Shown: positions 32,399-41,041 of the stretch, one piece after another
Numbering within the stretch: the first letter of the stretch is position 1
Layout: each line of letters starts with the position of its first letter
NCBI GenBank assembly: GCA_963205185.1
Contig: CAUJHZ010000062.1
Location: forward strand, 1-41,094
Length of the DNA: 41,094 nt
Reading direction: 5' to 3'
Source of the DNA: Planctomycetota bacterium
GTDB taxonomy: Bacteria; Planctomycetota; Phycisphaerae; Phycisphaerales; UBA5793
Program-made: the position numbers and the translations under genes
The notes under the pieces: generated by a model
The model's input: the letters and a program-made list of their open reading frames with translations, nothing else
The model's database searches: none
What the model was told of the DNA's origin: nothing

Positions 32399-32752
32399 TC
32401 ACACACCGCGTGCAAACTGCTGCTGGGCCCATGACCACGCCGCGACCGTGCGCGGCAGGCCGCAGGTGTTCATCGCCAGAAGCACGGCCTGCTCGATCTC
32501 TTCCTTGCTCGCGCCGGCCTGCATGGCCCGGCGGACGTGGCTGCGCATGGCCGAGTCGAGGCCCGCCCCGATGCAGATGCCGATCTTGATCAGCGCCTGC
32601 GATTTGGCATCCAGCGGACCGGCCTTGTCCACCGCCTTGGCCACACGCTCGTGTGACTCACCCAGCACTGGATACTTCGTGATGAAGTCCTTGAAGGTCT
32701 GCGGCACGGCGGATGACTTCTTCGACTTTGCAGTTGATTTCTTCTTGGCCAT
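32399..32752 (-). CDS. Carboxymuconolactone decarboxylase-like protein (AhpD fold)
   Basis: 117 residues. The start MAKKKSTAKSKKSS is a Lys/Ser tail. The AhpD-fold helix pair reads IKIGICIGAGLDSAMRSHVR then RAMQAGASKEEIEQAVLLAM. The CxxC of the redox-active AhpD type, expected just before SHVR, is replaced (LDSA), so no peroxiredoxin-reducing activity is likely. The His after it is kept. Such proteins are often beside redox enzyme genes. ATG 32752 is chosen over an in-frame upstream start because that would begin inside the repeat at 32771. Divergent from the iron-sulfur gene. Confidence 0.8.
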   Translation of the reverse strand: MAKKKSTAKSKKSSAVPQTFKDFITKYPVLGESHERVAKAVDKAGPLDAKSQALIKIGICIGAGLDSAMRSHVRRAMQAGASKEEIEQAVLLAMNTCGLPRTVAAWSWAQQQFARGV

Positions 32753-32770
32753 AAAGGGTCCCGCTCCGAG

Positions 32771-32911
32771 TAGGGTCCGCCGTGCGGACCGGTTGGACAA
32801 TCGATGCGCTGAACTCATGCGGATCGCGCTGTCTCATTCTAACGGCTACACGTGCATGGACTCGTGCACGTGGACTGCACCGCGCCGAACTGGTCCGCTC
32901 GGCGGACCCTA
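32771..32911. repeat. REP-like double-hairpin element, intergenic copy
   Basis: The left end (32771-32791) reads TAGGGTCCGCCGTGCGGACC and forms a 7-bp hairpin, GGTCCGC/GCGGACC. The right end (32891-32911) is the same hairpin inverted, ending GGACCCTA. Between them, CACGTGCA (32849-32856) pairs with TGCACGTG (32865-32872). The same ends bound an element inside the molybdoenzyme gene at 35551. Confidence 0.7.
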
Positions 32912-32943
32912 CCAATCTCGCCCCACCCCGATACACTGGACCC

Positions 32944-34443
32944 ATGCAGTATGGCTTTGTCATCAATCACGAGGACTGCATCGGCTGCCACGCCTGCACC
33001 GTCGCGTGCAAGGCGGAGAACGGCGTGCCGGTCGGCTCGTTCCGCACTTCGGTCAAGTACACCGAGCAGGGGCTGTTTCCCGACATCCGCCGCATGTTCC
33101 TCGTCCAGCGGTGCAACCATTGCACCAACGCCCCTTGCGTGACCATCTGCCCGGTCAACGCGCTCGAGAAGCGCAAGGATGGCATCGTCGATCTCGACCG
33201 CGATGCCTGCATCGGCTGCAGGGCGTGCATGCAGGCCTGCCCGTATGACGCGATCTACCTGAACGAAGACCTCGGGGCGGTCGAGAAGTGCCACTACTGC
33301 GCACACCGCATCGAAAAGAGCCTCGAACCCGCCTGCGTCAACGTCTGCCCCGTCGGCGCGATTGTCTCAGGCGACATGGATGACCCCAAGTCGCGCATCT
33401 CGCTGATGATCCTGAATCGCGAGACGAAGGTGCGCCGGCCCGAGCAGAAGACCGGGCCCAACGTGCGCTACATCGGGGCCTCGGATGTCGCGCTGCGGCC
33501 GGGCACGGCGGCGCGGCCGGAGATGTATCTCTGGAGCGACCGCCCGCCGCACAAGCGCGACCCGTGGCCCGACTCGGTGCCGACGACGCCCAACGCGCGC
33601 ACCGTGCTTGATGCCGGGCACAAGGTCGAGTGGGGCTGGCCGGTGGCGCTCTATCTCGTGACCAAGGGCATTGCGGCGGGGGCGGGCATCCTCGCGCCGT
33701 TCGCCGCGTTCCTCGGCCTCGAATACGGCAGCTGGGCTCAGCGCTACATGCCCGAAGTCATTGCGCTGCTCTTCACCGCCATCACGTGCTTCCTGCTCGT
33801 CGAAGATTTGGCCAAGCCCTGGGCCTTCTACCGCATGGTGACGCGGCCGAACTGGAAGAGCTGGCTTGTCAAGGGCGGCGTCATCCTCGGCCTGTACATG
33901 GTGTCCACGCCGCTGGCGATTGTGCTGCGCATGCTCGATGCCAATACTGCGGCCGATGTCGTGCGCTGGATCAACCTCCCGCTCGGCCTCGCCGTCGCGG
34001 GTTACACGGCGTTTCTCTTCAAACAGTGCAAAGGCCGCGACCTGTGGGAGAGCAAGTGGCTGCTGCCGCACCTGATCGCTCAGGCGGTGCTGCTGGGGAG
34101 TGCCGTCTTCGTGGCGTTTCAATCAAATGCGTGGCAGTTTGGGGTGGCGCACAACGACATGATCCAACTCATGCTCGCTGCTGCCATGATTGTTCACCTC
34201 CTGATTGTCGTGAACGAATGGAAGGGTCATCACGAGACCGACAACGCGAAGCAGGCGGCCGGTTTCCTCGGCACCGTGCGTTGCGGACCGATCCCATGCT
34301 TTTCCAGTTCGCTGTTCATCGTCACGGCCCTGACCTGCTTGCTGTGGTTCTTCCCCGGCTTGTTGATTCTCACGATACCGCTCGGCCTCTACCTCTACGA
34401 ATACGCCTTCATCCGCGCCGGCCAGTTGCCGCCGCTGTCTTGA
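32944..34443 (+). CDS. Fused 4x[4Fe-4S] ferredoxin and NrfD/PsrC-type membrane subunit
   Basis: 499 residues. The N-terminal half carries sixteen cysteines for four [4Fe-4S] clusters: DCIGCHACTVAC (12-22), RCNHCTNAPCVTICP (57-69), ACIGCRACMQACP (89-99) and CHYC...CVNVCP (116-135). From about 230 on are eight to ten membrane helices, for example WPVALYLVTKGIAAGAGILA, of the NrfD/PsrC quinone-binding kind. These are normally two proteins of complex iron-sulfur molybdoenzymes. There is no signal peptide, so the cluster domain should stay in the cytoplasm. ATG 32944. The catalytic subunit gene follows after a 209-base gap that contains a repeat element. Confidence 0.9.
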   Translation: MQYGFVINHEDCIGCHACTVACKAENGVPVGSFRTSVKYTEQGLFPDIRRMFLVQRCNHCTNAPCVTICPVNALEKRKDGIVDLDRDACIGCRACMQACPYDAIYLNEDLGAVEKCHYCAHRIEKSLEPACVNVCPVGAIVSGDMDDPKSRISLMILNRETKVRRPEQKTGPNVRYIGASDVALRPGTAARPEMYLWSDRPPHKRDPWPDSVPTTPNARTVLDAGHKVEWGWPVALYLVTKGIAAGAGILAPFAAFLGLEYGSWAQRYMPEVIALLFTAITCFLLVEDLAKPWAFYRMVTRPNWKSWLVKGGVILGLYMVSTPLAIVLRMLDANTAADVVRWINLPLGLAVAGYTAFLFKQCKGRDLWESKWLLPHLIAQAVLLGSAVFVAFQSNAWQFGVAHNDMIQLMLAAAMIVHLLIVVNEWKGHHETDNAKQAAGFLGTVRCGPIPCFSSSLFIVTALTCLLWFFPGLLILTIPLGLYLYEYAFIRAGQLPPLS

Positions 34444-34461
34444 ATTCACCACGCTTTGAGT

Positions 34462-34631
34462 TCGCCACGGAGTCACGGAGAACACAGAGAAGATCGAAAA
34501 CAGATTGCCGCGAAGAGGCACAGAATGCGCAAAACCTATGGCTTCAAATCAAACTCCTTTTTTGTTTTGTGACTTTTGTGCCTTTTCGCGGCAAGGCATT
34601 CCGCTCCGTGCCCTCCGTGGCTCCGTGGTGA
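34462..34631. repeat. 170-bp nested inverted-repeat element, CACGGAG type
   Basis: Outer arms 34462-34480 and 34613-34631 pair at 17 of 19 positions and read TCGCCACGGAGTCACGGAG on the left. Inner arms 34505-34525 and 34574-34594 pair at 19 of 21. No open frame lies inside. The ends match those of the element at 30194, whose gene remnant is absent here. Confidence 0.65.
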
Positions 34632-34652
34632 GACTGATCTGGAGTTGACCTC

Positions 34653-37517
34653 GTGCGATCACACGATCCCGACAACCTGACCGTCACGCCGCTCGAGTCG
34701 TTCCCACCGATGGATCAGTGGGACGACTGGGTGGAGTACGACCCTGCCGCGTGGCCGCGCAAGGTGGAGAAGCGCTACCTGCTCGTGCCCACGACGTGCT
34801 TCAACTGCGAAGCCGCGTGCGGCCTGGTCGCCTATGTCGACAAGGAGTCGATGGCGATCAAGAAGCTCGAAGGCAACCCGCACCACCCCGCCTCGCGCGG
34901 CAGGAACTGCGCCAAAGGCCCGGCCACCATTAACCAGGTCAACGATCCCGGCCGCATCCTCTATCCGCTCAAACGCAGCGGGCCGCGCGGCTCGGGGCAG
35001 TTCGAACGCACGACGTGGGATGAAGTCCTCGACACGTTCGCTGCGCGCATCCGCAAGGCGCTGATCGAGAACCGCCGCGATGAAGTGATGTATCACGTCG
35101 GCCGGCCGGGGGCCGACGGCTACATGGACCGCGTGCTGCAGGCGTGGGGCGTGGATGGACACAACTCGCACACCAACGTCTGCTCGTCGAGCGCCCGCGT
35201 CGGCTACGCGCTGTGGACCGGGGCCGACCGCCCTTCGCCCGATCATGCCAACGCGAAGTTCATCCTCATGCTCTCGGCTCACCTCGAGACGGGTCACTAC
35301 TTCAACCCGCACGCCCAGCGCATCATCGAAGGCAAGAACAACGGCGCGAAGATCTGCGTCATCGACGTGCGCCTCTCCAACACGGCGTCGATGGCCGACC
35401 ACTGGCTCGCGCCCTGGCCGGGCACCGAGGCGTTCCTCCTGCTGGCGATCGCCAACGTGCTGCTCAACGAGAATCTCTTCAACAGGGAGTATGTGCAGCA
35501 GTGGGTGAACTGGCGCGACTACCTGCGCGCCAAGGCCGACGCAGCCAAGGTAGGGTCCGCCGTGCGGACCGGTTCACCGTCCGATCACGCACCCGATTCA
35601 GCCGCCGCCCACAACGGTCCGCGTGGCGGACCCTACAGCTTCGATCGATTCATCGAGCACCTCAAACAGCACTACGCCTATGCCTCGCCCGAGGCCGCCG
35701 AGCAGGAGTGCGGCATTCCCGCCGAACAGATCCGCACCATCGCGCGCGAGATCGGCGCGGCGGGCTCCGCGCTCGCGACCCACGTCTGGCGCAACGCCGC
35801 GGCGGGCAACCTCGGCGGCTGGCAGGTGGCGCGCTGCCTGCAGTTCATCGTGGTGCTCATGGGCGCCATCAACACGCCCGGCGGCACGCACCTCAACAGC
35901 AACAACAAGTTCGTTCCCGCGCCGTTTCTCAAACCCCCGCCGCAGAACGTGTGGAGCGAACTGCTCTATCCGCGCGAGTACCCGCTCGCGTACCACGAAC
36001 TCTCCTACCTGCTGCCGCATTTCCTGCAGGAAGGGCGCGGCAAGGTCGATGTCTACTTCACCCGCGTCTACAACCCCGTGTGGACGAACCCGGACGGCAT
36101 GATGTGGGAGCAGGTGCTGCGCGATGAGAGCAAGATCGGCCTGCACGCAGCGCTCACGCCGGTGTGGAGCGAGACGGCCCAGTACGCCGACTACGTCCTG
36201 CCGATGGGCAACGGCGCCGAGCGCCACGACCTGATGAGCCAGGAGACCCACGCGGCCAAGTGGATCAGTTTCCGCCAGCCGGTTTTGCGCGTCGCGCGCG
36301 AGCGCCTCGGACAGAACGTCGAACTCACGTATCAGGCCAACGTCGGCGAAGTGTGGGAAGAAGACGAATTCTGGATCGAACTGTCGTGGCGCATCGATCC
36401 CGATGGCTCCCTTGGTGTGCGGAAGTATTTCGAGTCTCCCTACCGCGCGGGCCAGAAGATCACCATCGAAGAGTACTACCAGTGGATCTTCGAGAACTCG
36501 GTTCCCGGCCTGCCCGACGCCGCGAAGAAAGTCGGCATGACGCCGCTCGAGTACATGAAGCGCCACGGCGCTTTTCTCGTCGAGGCCGACGCATACACGG
36601 GTCATCTTGCGGAACTCAAGGCCGAGCAGGTGCAGGGCGCTCAGACGCGCGATGACGGCACCGTGGTAAAGGACGGCAAGCCCGTCGGCGTGCGCAGCGA
36701 CGATCACGCCGTGACCGGCTTCAACACGCCCTCGCGCAAACTCGAGATCTACAGCGAGACGATGCGGCAGTGGAACTGGCCCGAGTACGACCTGCCCGCC
36801 TACATCGACAGCCACATCCACCGCAAGCACATGGACCGCAGCAAGGGGCAGTACGTCCTCATTCCGACGTTTCGCCTGCCCACGCTCATCCACACCCGCA
36901 GCGCCAACGCCAAGTGGCTCTACGAACTGTCCAACGCCAATCCCGTGTGGATGCATCCCGAAGATGCGGCTCTGCTGGGCGTGCAGACGACTGATCTCAT
37001 TCGCGTCGCGACACGCATCGGTTACTTCGTCAACAAGGTCTGGGTGACCGAGGGCATGCGTCCCGGCGTGGTCGCCTGCTCGCACCACCTCGGCCGCTGG
37101 CGGCTCTTTGATGACAAGGGCGGCGACCGCATGGCCGCGTGCAAGGTCGCGCGCGAGGAGATCGCGCCGGGCCAGTTCCGCTTCCGCAAGATCGAGAAGA
37201 TCCACGCCTACGCCAGCAACGACCCCGACACGAAACGCATCTGGTGGTCCGACGGCGGCGTGCACCAGAATCTCACCTTCCCGGTGCAGCCCGATCCGAT
37301 CTCGGGGATGCACTGCTGGCACCAGGCCGTCACCGTCTCGCGCGCAGCGCCGGATGACGAGTACGGCGATGTCTTCGTCGACACGAACAAGTCGATGGAG
37401 GTGTATCGCGAGTGGCTCAGTAAGACGCGCCCGGCTCCGGGACCCGGTGGATTGCGGCGGCCGCTGTGGTTTGCGCGCGCCGTCAAGCCCAGCGCCGACG
37501 CGTATCGCATGACGTAG
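34653..37517 (+). CDS. Bis-MGD molybdopterin oxidoreductase catalytic subunit, no Tat signal
   Basis: 954 residues, DMSO-reductase family. C49, C52, C56 and C86 (TTCFNCEAACG, NCAKG) hold the first [4Fe-4S]. C177 in SHTNVCSSSARVGY is at the metal-ligand position. The cofactor-binding end has NPVWMHPEDAALLGVQTTD and SHHLGRWR. There is no twin-arginine signal; the chain begins MRSHDPDNL. The enzyme therefore should face the cytoplasm, as in the sulfite oxidising SoeABC complex, but its substrate is not known. Residues about 300-328 come from an inserted repeat. GTG 34653 is preceded by GGAG 8 bases away. It works with the fused FeS/NrfD subunit. Confidence 0.9.
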   Translation: MRSHDPDNLTVTPLESFPPMDQWDDWVEYDPAAWPRKVEKRYLLVPTTCFNCEAACGLVAYVDKESMAIKKLEGNPHHPASRGRNCAKGPATINQVNDPGRILYPLKRSGPRGSGQFERTTWDEVLDTFAARIRKALIENRRDEVMYHVGRPGADGYMDRVLQAWGVDGHNSHTNVCSSSARVGYALWTGADRPSPDHANAKFILMLSAHLETGHYFNPHAQRIIEGKNNGAKICVIDVRLSNTASMADHWLAPWPGTEAFLLLAIANVLLNENLFNREYVQQWVNWRDYLRAKADAAKVGSAVRTGSPSDHAPDSAAAHNGPRGGPYSFDRFIEHLKQHYAYASPEAAEQECGIPAEQIRTIAREIGAAGSALATHVWRNAAAGNLGGWQVARCLQFIVVLMGAINTPGGTHLNSNNKFVPAPFLKPPPQNVWSELLYPREYPLAYHELSYLLPHFLQEGRGKVDVYFTRVYNPVWTNPDGMMWEQVLRDESKIGLHAALTPVWSETAQYADYVLPMGNGAERHDLMSQETHAAKWISFRQPVLRVARERLGQNVELTYQANVGEVWEEDEFWIELSWRIDPDGSLGVRKYFESPYRAGQKITIEEYYQWIFENSVPGLPDAAKKVGMTPLEYMKRHGAFLVEADAYTGHLAELKAEQVQGAQTRDDGTVVKDGKPVGVRSDDHAVTGFNTPSRKLEIYSETMRQWNWPEYDLPAYIDSHIHRKHMDRSKGQYVLIPTFRLPTLIHTRSANAKWLYELSNANPVWMHPEDAALLGVQTTDLIRVATRIGYFVNKVWVTEGMRPGVVACSHHLGRWRLFDDKGGDRMAACKVAREEIAPGQFRFRKIEKIHAYASNDPDTKRIWWSDGGVHQNLTFPVQPDPISGMHCWHQAVTVSRAAPDDEYGDVFVDTNKSMEVYREWLSKTRPAPGPGGLRRPLWFARAVKPSADAYRMT
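35551..35635. repeat. REP-like double-hairpin element inserted in frame in the molybdoenzyme gene
   Basis: Left hairpin 35551-35571 (TAGGGTCCGCCGTGCGGACC) is the same as at 32771. The right hairpin at 35615-35635 is its inverted form. The 85 bases are read through as residues V300 to Y328, ending RGGPYSF, without a stop codon. The protein around it remains collinear with its family. Confidence 0.75.
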
Positions 37518-37758
37518 CGGCTCCATGGGGGCGGCGCCGCGTGCTCCATGCTGCAGCGCGCTCGCAGCGCGCCGCCACGGTCGACATGCGTTGCAGCACC
37601 TCTGCGAGGGCTTTTTCGCGTTGGAGGTTGACTCGACGCCGGTGCGCCGTAGGGTGCCCGGTCCTGCTGCGCGCGTGGCATGTACCACTCATCAAGGCGC
37701 TGCGCGATCCAGCGGCGGACGTCTTTCCGCCAATTCGGTTTACACAAGGAGCACGACG
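37518..37758. other. Non-coding gap with a possible promoter
   Basis: No gene was recognised in 241 bases. GC-rich palindromic scraps (for example GTGG/CCAC near 37676) and a TAGGGTGCCC start like that of the local repeats are seen, too weak to name. Confidence 0.4.
37628..37655 (+). promoter_or_regulatory. Possible promoter of the methyltransferase gene
   Basis: TTGACT (37628-37633) and TAGGGT (37650-37655) are 16 bases apart, about 100 bases ahead of the ATG at 37759. The -35 box is good, the -10 box poor. Confidence 0.35.
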
Positions 37759-38547
37759 ATGTCATCGACATCCGCATCGGCGCAGCATCTCAGCGACCAG
37801 GTGGCCCAATTCCACCTCCGCTTTCCGATCGAATCCGACGATCTCGACCAGGACCAGGAGTGGTGCGAGTATCGCATCGACGGCGAAGAGCAGTGGAGCC
37901 GCGTCCGCTTTCACGACTACGACGAGATCTACAAGGTGCCCGGCCTCTACGAGGCGCTGTTCTACCAGTGCCTCAAGTGCTGCTCGCCGTATCGCGTCGT
38001 GCAACTGCTCAGCGACGTGCTCATGGATGACCCGCACACGATGGAAGATCTGCGCGTGCTCGATCTGGGCGCGGGCAACGGCATGGTCGGCCAGGAACTG
38101 CGCAATGCCGGCGTGCCGCGCCTCGTGGGGGTGGACATCATCCCCGAAGCGCGCGAGGCAACGTACCGCGACCGCCCCGGCGTGTACGACGACTACGTCA
38201 TCACGGACATGACCGATCTCGACGAGCCCACCCGCGCGCACCTTCGCGCCGCCGATCCGAACTGCCTCACCACCGTGGCCGCGCTGGGCTACGGCGACAT
38301 TCCCACCGATGCGTTCATCGAGGCCTACAACCTCATCGACACGCCCGGGTGGCTCGCGTTCAACATCAAGCAGGACTTCCTCGATGACATGGAAGACGAC
38401 ACCGGCTTTGCCGGGTTGATCCGCAAGCTCATGCGCAAGCGCTTCATTGAGGTGCATGCCTACCGCCGCTACTGCCACCGACTGAGCATTCACGGCGACC
38501 AACTCTTCTACGTGGCGATGGTGGCGCGGAAACTCAGGTCGATCTGA
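37759..38547 (+). CDS. Class I SAM-dependent methyltransferase
   Basis: 262 residues. Motif I is VLDLGAGNGMVGQELRNAG (about residue 100) with VGVDIIPEARE as motif II, followed by DYVITDMTDL and CLTTVAALGYGDIP. An N-terminal cysteine cluster, FYQCLKCCSPYRVV, is unusual for the fold and could bind a metal, though it is only three cysteines. The substrate is unknown. ATG 37759 has AAGGAG 7 bases upstream. The gene is on the same strand as the molybdoenzyme but probably has its own promoter. Other fates, such as a biotin or ubiquinone pathway, are not supported. Confidence 0.85.
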   Translation: MSSTSASAQHLSDQVAQFHLRFPIESDDLDQDQEWCEYRIDGEEQWSRVRFHDYDEIYKVPGLYEALFYQCLKCCSPYRVVQLLSDVLMDDPHTMEDLRVLDLGAGNGMVGQELRNAGVPRLVGVDIIPEAREATYRDRPGVYDDYVITDMTDLDEPTRAHLRAADPNCLTTVAALGYGDIPTDAFIEAYNLIDTPGWLAFNIKQDFLDDMEDDTGFAGLIRKLMRKRFIEVHAYRRYCHRLSIHGDQLFYVAMVARKLRSI

Positions 38548-38593
38548 TGCCGCAGGTCCGGCGGCGGTGTTCGCGGCGCCGCTAGACTTGCGC

Positions 38594-40831
38594 ATGGCCT
38601 CTTCATCTGCCGCGGCCGCGTCCGACTCCGTCCGCCTTTCCGTCGAAGGCATGAATTGCGCGGGCTGTGTCGGCAGCGTCGAAAAGGCGCTCAAGACGGT
38701 ACCCGGCGTCAGCACGGCCCAGGTGAGCCTCGCGCACGCCTCGGCCGACGTCACCGGCTCCGGCCTCGACCCCGACGCACTCGTCAGCGCCGTCGATCGG
38801 GCCGGCTACAAAGCCCGGGCAATACAGAAGCGGACTTCCGTCGCTCAGCAGAAGAGCGAAATCGAACATCGCCAGGCGCACCACGGCCGGGCTTGGCGCA
38901 ACCGCGCGCTGGCCGGGGTGATCGCGTCCATCCCCATGATCCCGATGCACCTGCCCGCGTCGTGGACGGGCCTGGCTCACGAGCATGGGCAGATCACGTT
39001 GTACACATGGCTCGTCGTCGCGCTCTCGACATTCGTGCAGGCGTATGTCGGCAGCGCGTTCTACAGGTCCGCCTGGCACGCGGCGATGCGGCGCGCGACC
39101 AACATGGACACGCTCATCGCCATCGGCGCTACGGCCGCGTTCGGCTTCTCCGCGGTCGTGCTCGTGCTGCGCCTGCTCGGTCACCAGCCCGATCAGCCGC
39201 TCTACTTCAGCGAATCAGCCGGGCTGCTCACGCTCATTTCAATCGGCCACTGGCTCGAAGCCCGCACCACCGCCGCAGCCGGCTCGGCGATCCGCGAGCT
39301 GCTCTCGCTGCAGCCCGACGAGGTTACGCGCCTGGCCAGCGCCGAAGACAGCACCGGACAAACCGCTCCCTCCGCAGAGATCGAGCCTGGCGATCTCATG
39401 CTCATCCGCCCCGGCGAGCGCATCGCGGTGGACGGCGTGATCGTGAGCGGGCAGTCTTCCATCGACGAGTCCATCGTCACGGGCGAATCGATGCCCGTGC
39501 AGCGCGACCCGGGCCAACGCGTTGTCGCCGGCTCACTCAATCAGACCGGCCGCCTCGTCGTGCGCGCCGAGACGAGCGGCCTGGACACCACCGTCTCGCG
39601 CATCGCCGAAATGGTGCGCGAAGCGCAGTCGAGCAAGGCGGAGATCCAGCGCCTCGCGGACTACATCAGCTCCATCTTCGTGCCGGCTGTGCTGGGCATT
39701 GCAGCGCTCACGTTCATCGGCTGGGCTACCTTCGGCGGCGAGAACAACTGGACACTGGCGCTGGTTAACGCCACGACGGTGCTGGTGATTTCCTGCCCGT
39801 GTGCGCTGGGTCTGGCCACGCCGACAGCAGTGATGGTCGGCAGCGGCGCGGCCAGCCGGCGCGGCGTGCTGGTCAAGAGCGCTGCGACGCTCGAACGATC
39901 CGCCGCCGTAGATCTAGTCATGTTCGACAAGACCGGCACGCTCACCGCCGGCCAGCCCGTGGTGGCGCAGGCGGGCGACGAAGCGCTGCGGCTGGCGGCG
40001 TCGCTGGCGGCCGCCTCGACCCACCCGCTCAGCCGGGCCATCACAAACGAAGCCCGGGCGCGCGGCATCACGGCCCCGCGCGCAGAGCACGTTGAAGAAG
40101 CCAGCGGCCGAGGCCTGTCGGGAACCGTCGAAGGCCGGCACGTCGAGGTCATCTCGCCCGGCGCTGCACGCGCGCAGGGACTGGCGTTTGATGATGATGC
40201 GCAGGACCTGACGCGAAGCATCGTCGTCGCCGACGGCCGGGTGGTGGGCGCGATCGACTTCACCGACGCGATCCGCCCGCAGGCGCGCGACCTCATCGCG
40301 GCACTGCGATCGGCGGGAGTGGAGGCGATGCTGCTGACCGGCGATCGCCAGGCCGTAGCGCAGCGCATCGGCGCGCAGGCGGGGTTGAAACCAGAAATGA
40401 TCCGTGCCGAACTGCGCCCCGAGGACAAGGTCAACGTCGTGCGCGAAGCAGCGCAGCGCGGCCGCGTCGTGGCGATGGTCGGGGATGGCATCAACGACGC
40501 CGCGGCATTGGCCGAGGCAAGCGCGCGCGGCGGCGTGGGCATCGCCATCGGCTCGGGCACCAACATCGCCATCGAAGCGGCTGACGTCGTCATCCCCGGC
40601 GAGCGGCTCGACCACCTGCTCGATCTCATGCACATCAGCCGCCTGTCGCTGCGCACGATCAAGCAGAACCTGTTCATGTCGTTCATCTACAACACGCTGG
40701 CGATCCCCGCCGCGGCCCTGGGCGTGCTGGGCATGCAGGGCCCGCTGCTGGCCGCCGCGGCGATGGGGCTGAGCGACGTGAGCGTCATCGGCAACTCGCT
40801 GCGACTGAAGTGGCGCCTGAGCCGGCATTGA
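38594..40831 (+). CDS. copA: Copper-translocating P-type ATPase
   Basis: 745 residues, P1B-type. One N-terminal metal-binding domain has GMNCAGC (C22, C25). The eight-helix plan includes the ion-path ISCPCALGLATPTA (CPC) and the YN/N-SD pair in FIYNTLAIP and GLSDVSVIGNS. The pump parts are VTGES (actuator), MFDKTGTLT (phosphorylated Asp), STHPLSRA (nucleotide-binding HP) and MVGDGINDAAAL (hinge). CPC together with YN and the SD helix fits Cu+ export rather than zinc or silver-only forms. ATG 38594 has no good ribosome site and is 46 bases after the methyltransferase stop. Confidence 0.93.
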   Translation: MASSSAAAASDSVRLSVEGMNCAGCVGSVEKALKTVPGVSTAQVSLAHASADVTGSGLDPDALVSAVDRAGYKARAIQKRTSVAQQKSEIEHRQAHHGRAWRNRALAGVIASIPMIPMHLPASWTGLAHEHGQITLYTWLVVALSTFVQAYVGSAFYRSAWHAAMRRATNMDTLIAIGATAAFGFSAVVLVLRLLGHQPDQPLYFSESAGLLTLISIGHWLEARTTAAAGSAIRELLSLQPDEVTRLASAEDSTGQTAPSAEIEPGDLMLIRPGERIAVDGVIVSGQSSIDESIVTGESMPVQRDPGQRVVAGSLNQTGRLVVRAETSGLDTTVSRIAEMVREAQSSKAEIQRLADYISSIFVPAVLGIAALTFIGWATFGGENNWTLALVNATTVLVISCPCALGLATPTAVMVGSGAASRRGVLVKSAATLERSAAVDLVMFDKTGTLTAGQPVVAQAGDEALRLAASLAAASTHPLSRAITNEARARGITAPRAEHVEEASGRGLSGTVEGRHVEVISPGAARAQGLAFDDDAQDLTRSIVVADGRVVGAIDFTDAIRPQARDLIAALRSAGVEAMLLTGDRQAVAQRIGAQAGLKPEMIRAELRPEDKVNVVREAAQRGRVVAMVGDGINDAAALAEASARGGVGIAIGSGTNIAIEAADVVIPGERLDHLLDLMHISRLSLRTIKQNLFMSFIYNTLAIPAAALGVLGMQGPLLAAAAMGLSDVSVIGNSLRLKWRLSRH

Positions 40832-40935
40832 CGCGGTGCCGTGGTCAAGCGAGGCTCTGCGAGCGCAGGCCACGCGTGCGCGCCAGCGGCGGACGAATCA
40901 CATTGAACGCGCGACACCCGCCGACGTGGCCCGCC

Positions 40936-40970
40936 GGTCGGTCGCCGCGGCGACCCGACCTTGTATCTTT
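40936..40970 (+). terminator. Intrinsic terminator candidate after copA
   Basis: The arms GGTCGGTCGCC (40936-40946) and GGCGACCCGACC (40949-40960) pair with one bulge. TTGTATCTTT (40961-40970) follows. It lies about 105 bases past the copA stop. Confidence 0.6.
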
Positions 40971-41007
40971 CCTCTGTGGTCTGATTCGAGTATGACTGTG
41001 CCAGTGA

Positions 41008-41041
41008 CAACGACGCCCCGCCGCGCGGCGGGGCGTCGTTG
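41008..41041. repeat. 34-base perfect palindrome
   Basis: A 17-bp perfect inverted repeat without a spacer, ending CGTCGTT and starting AACGACG. It has no T-run. It could be a bidirectional terminator or a protein site. The last 50 bases of the window show no gene. Confidence 0.55.

Noticed and set aside
35179..35190. Selenocysteine in the molybdoenzyme
   Set aside because: The metal-ligand position is a plain TGC cysteine (C177) and there is no in-frame TGA.
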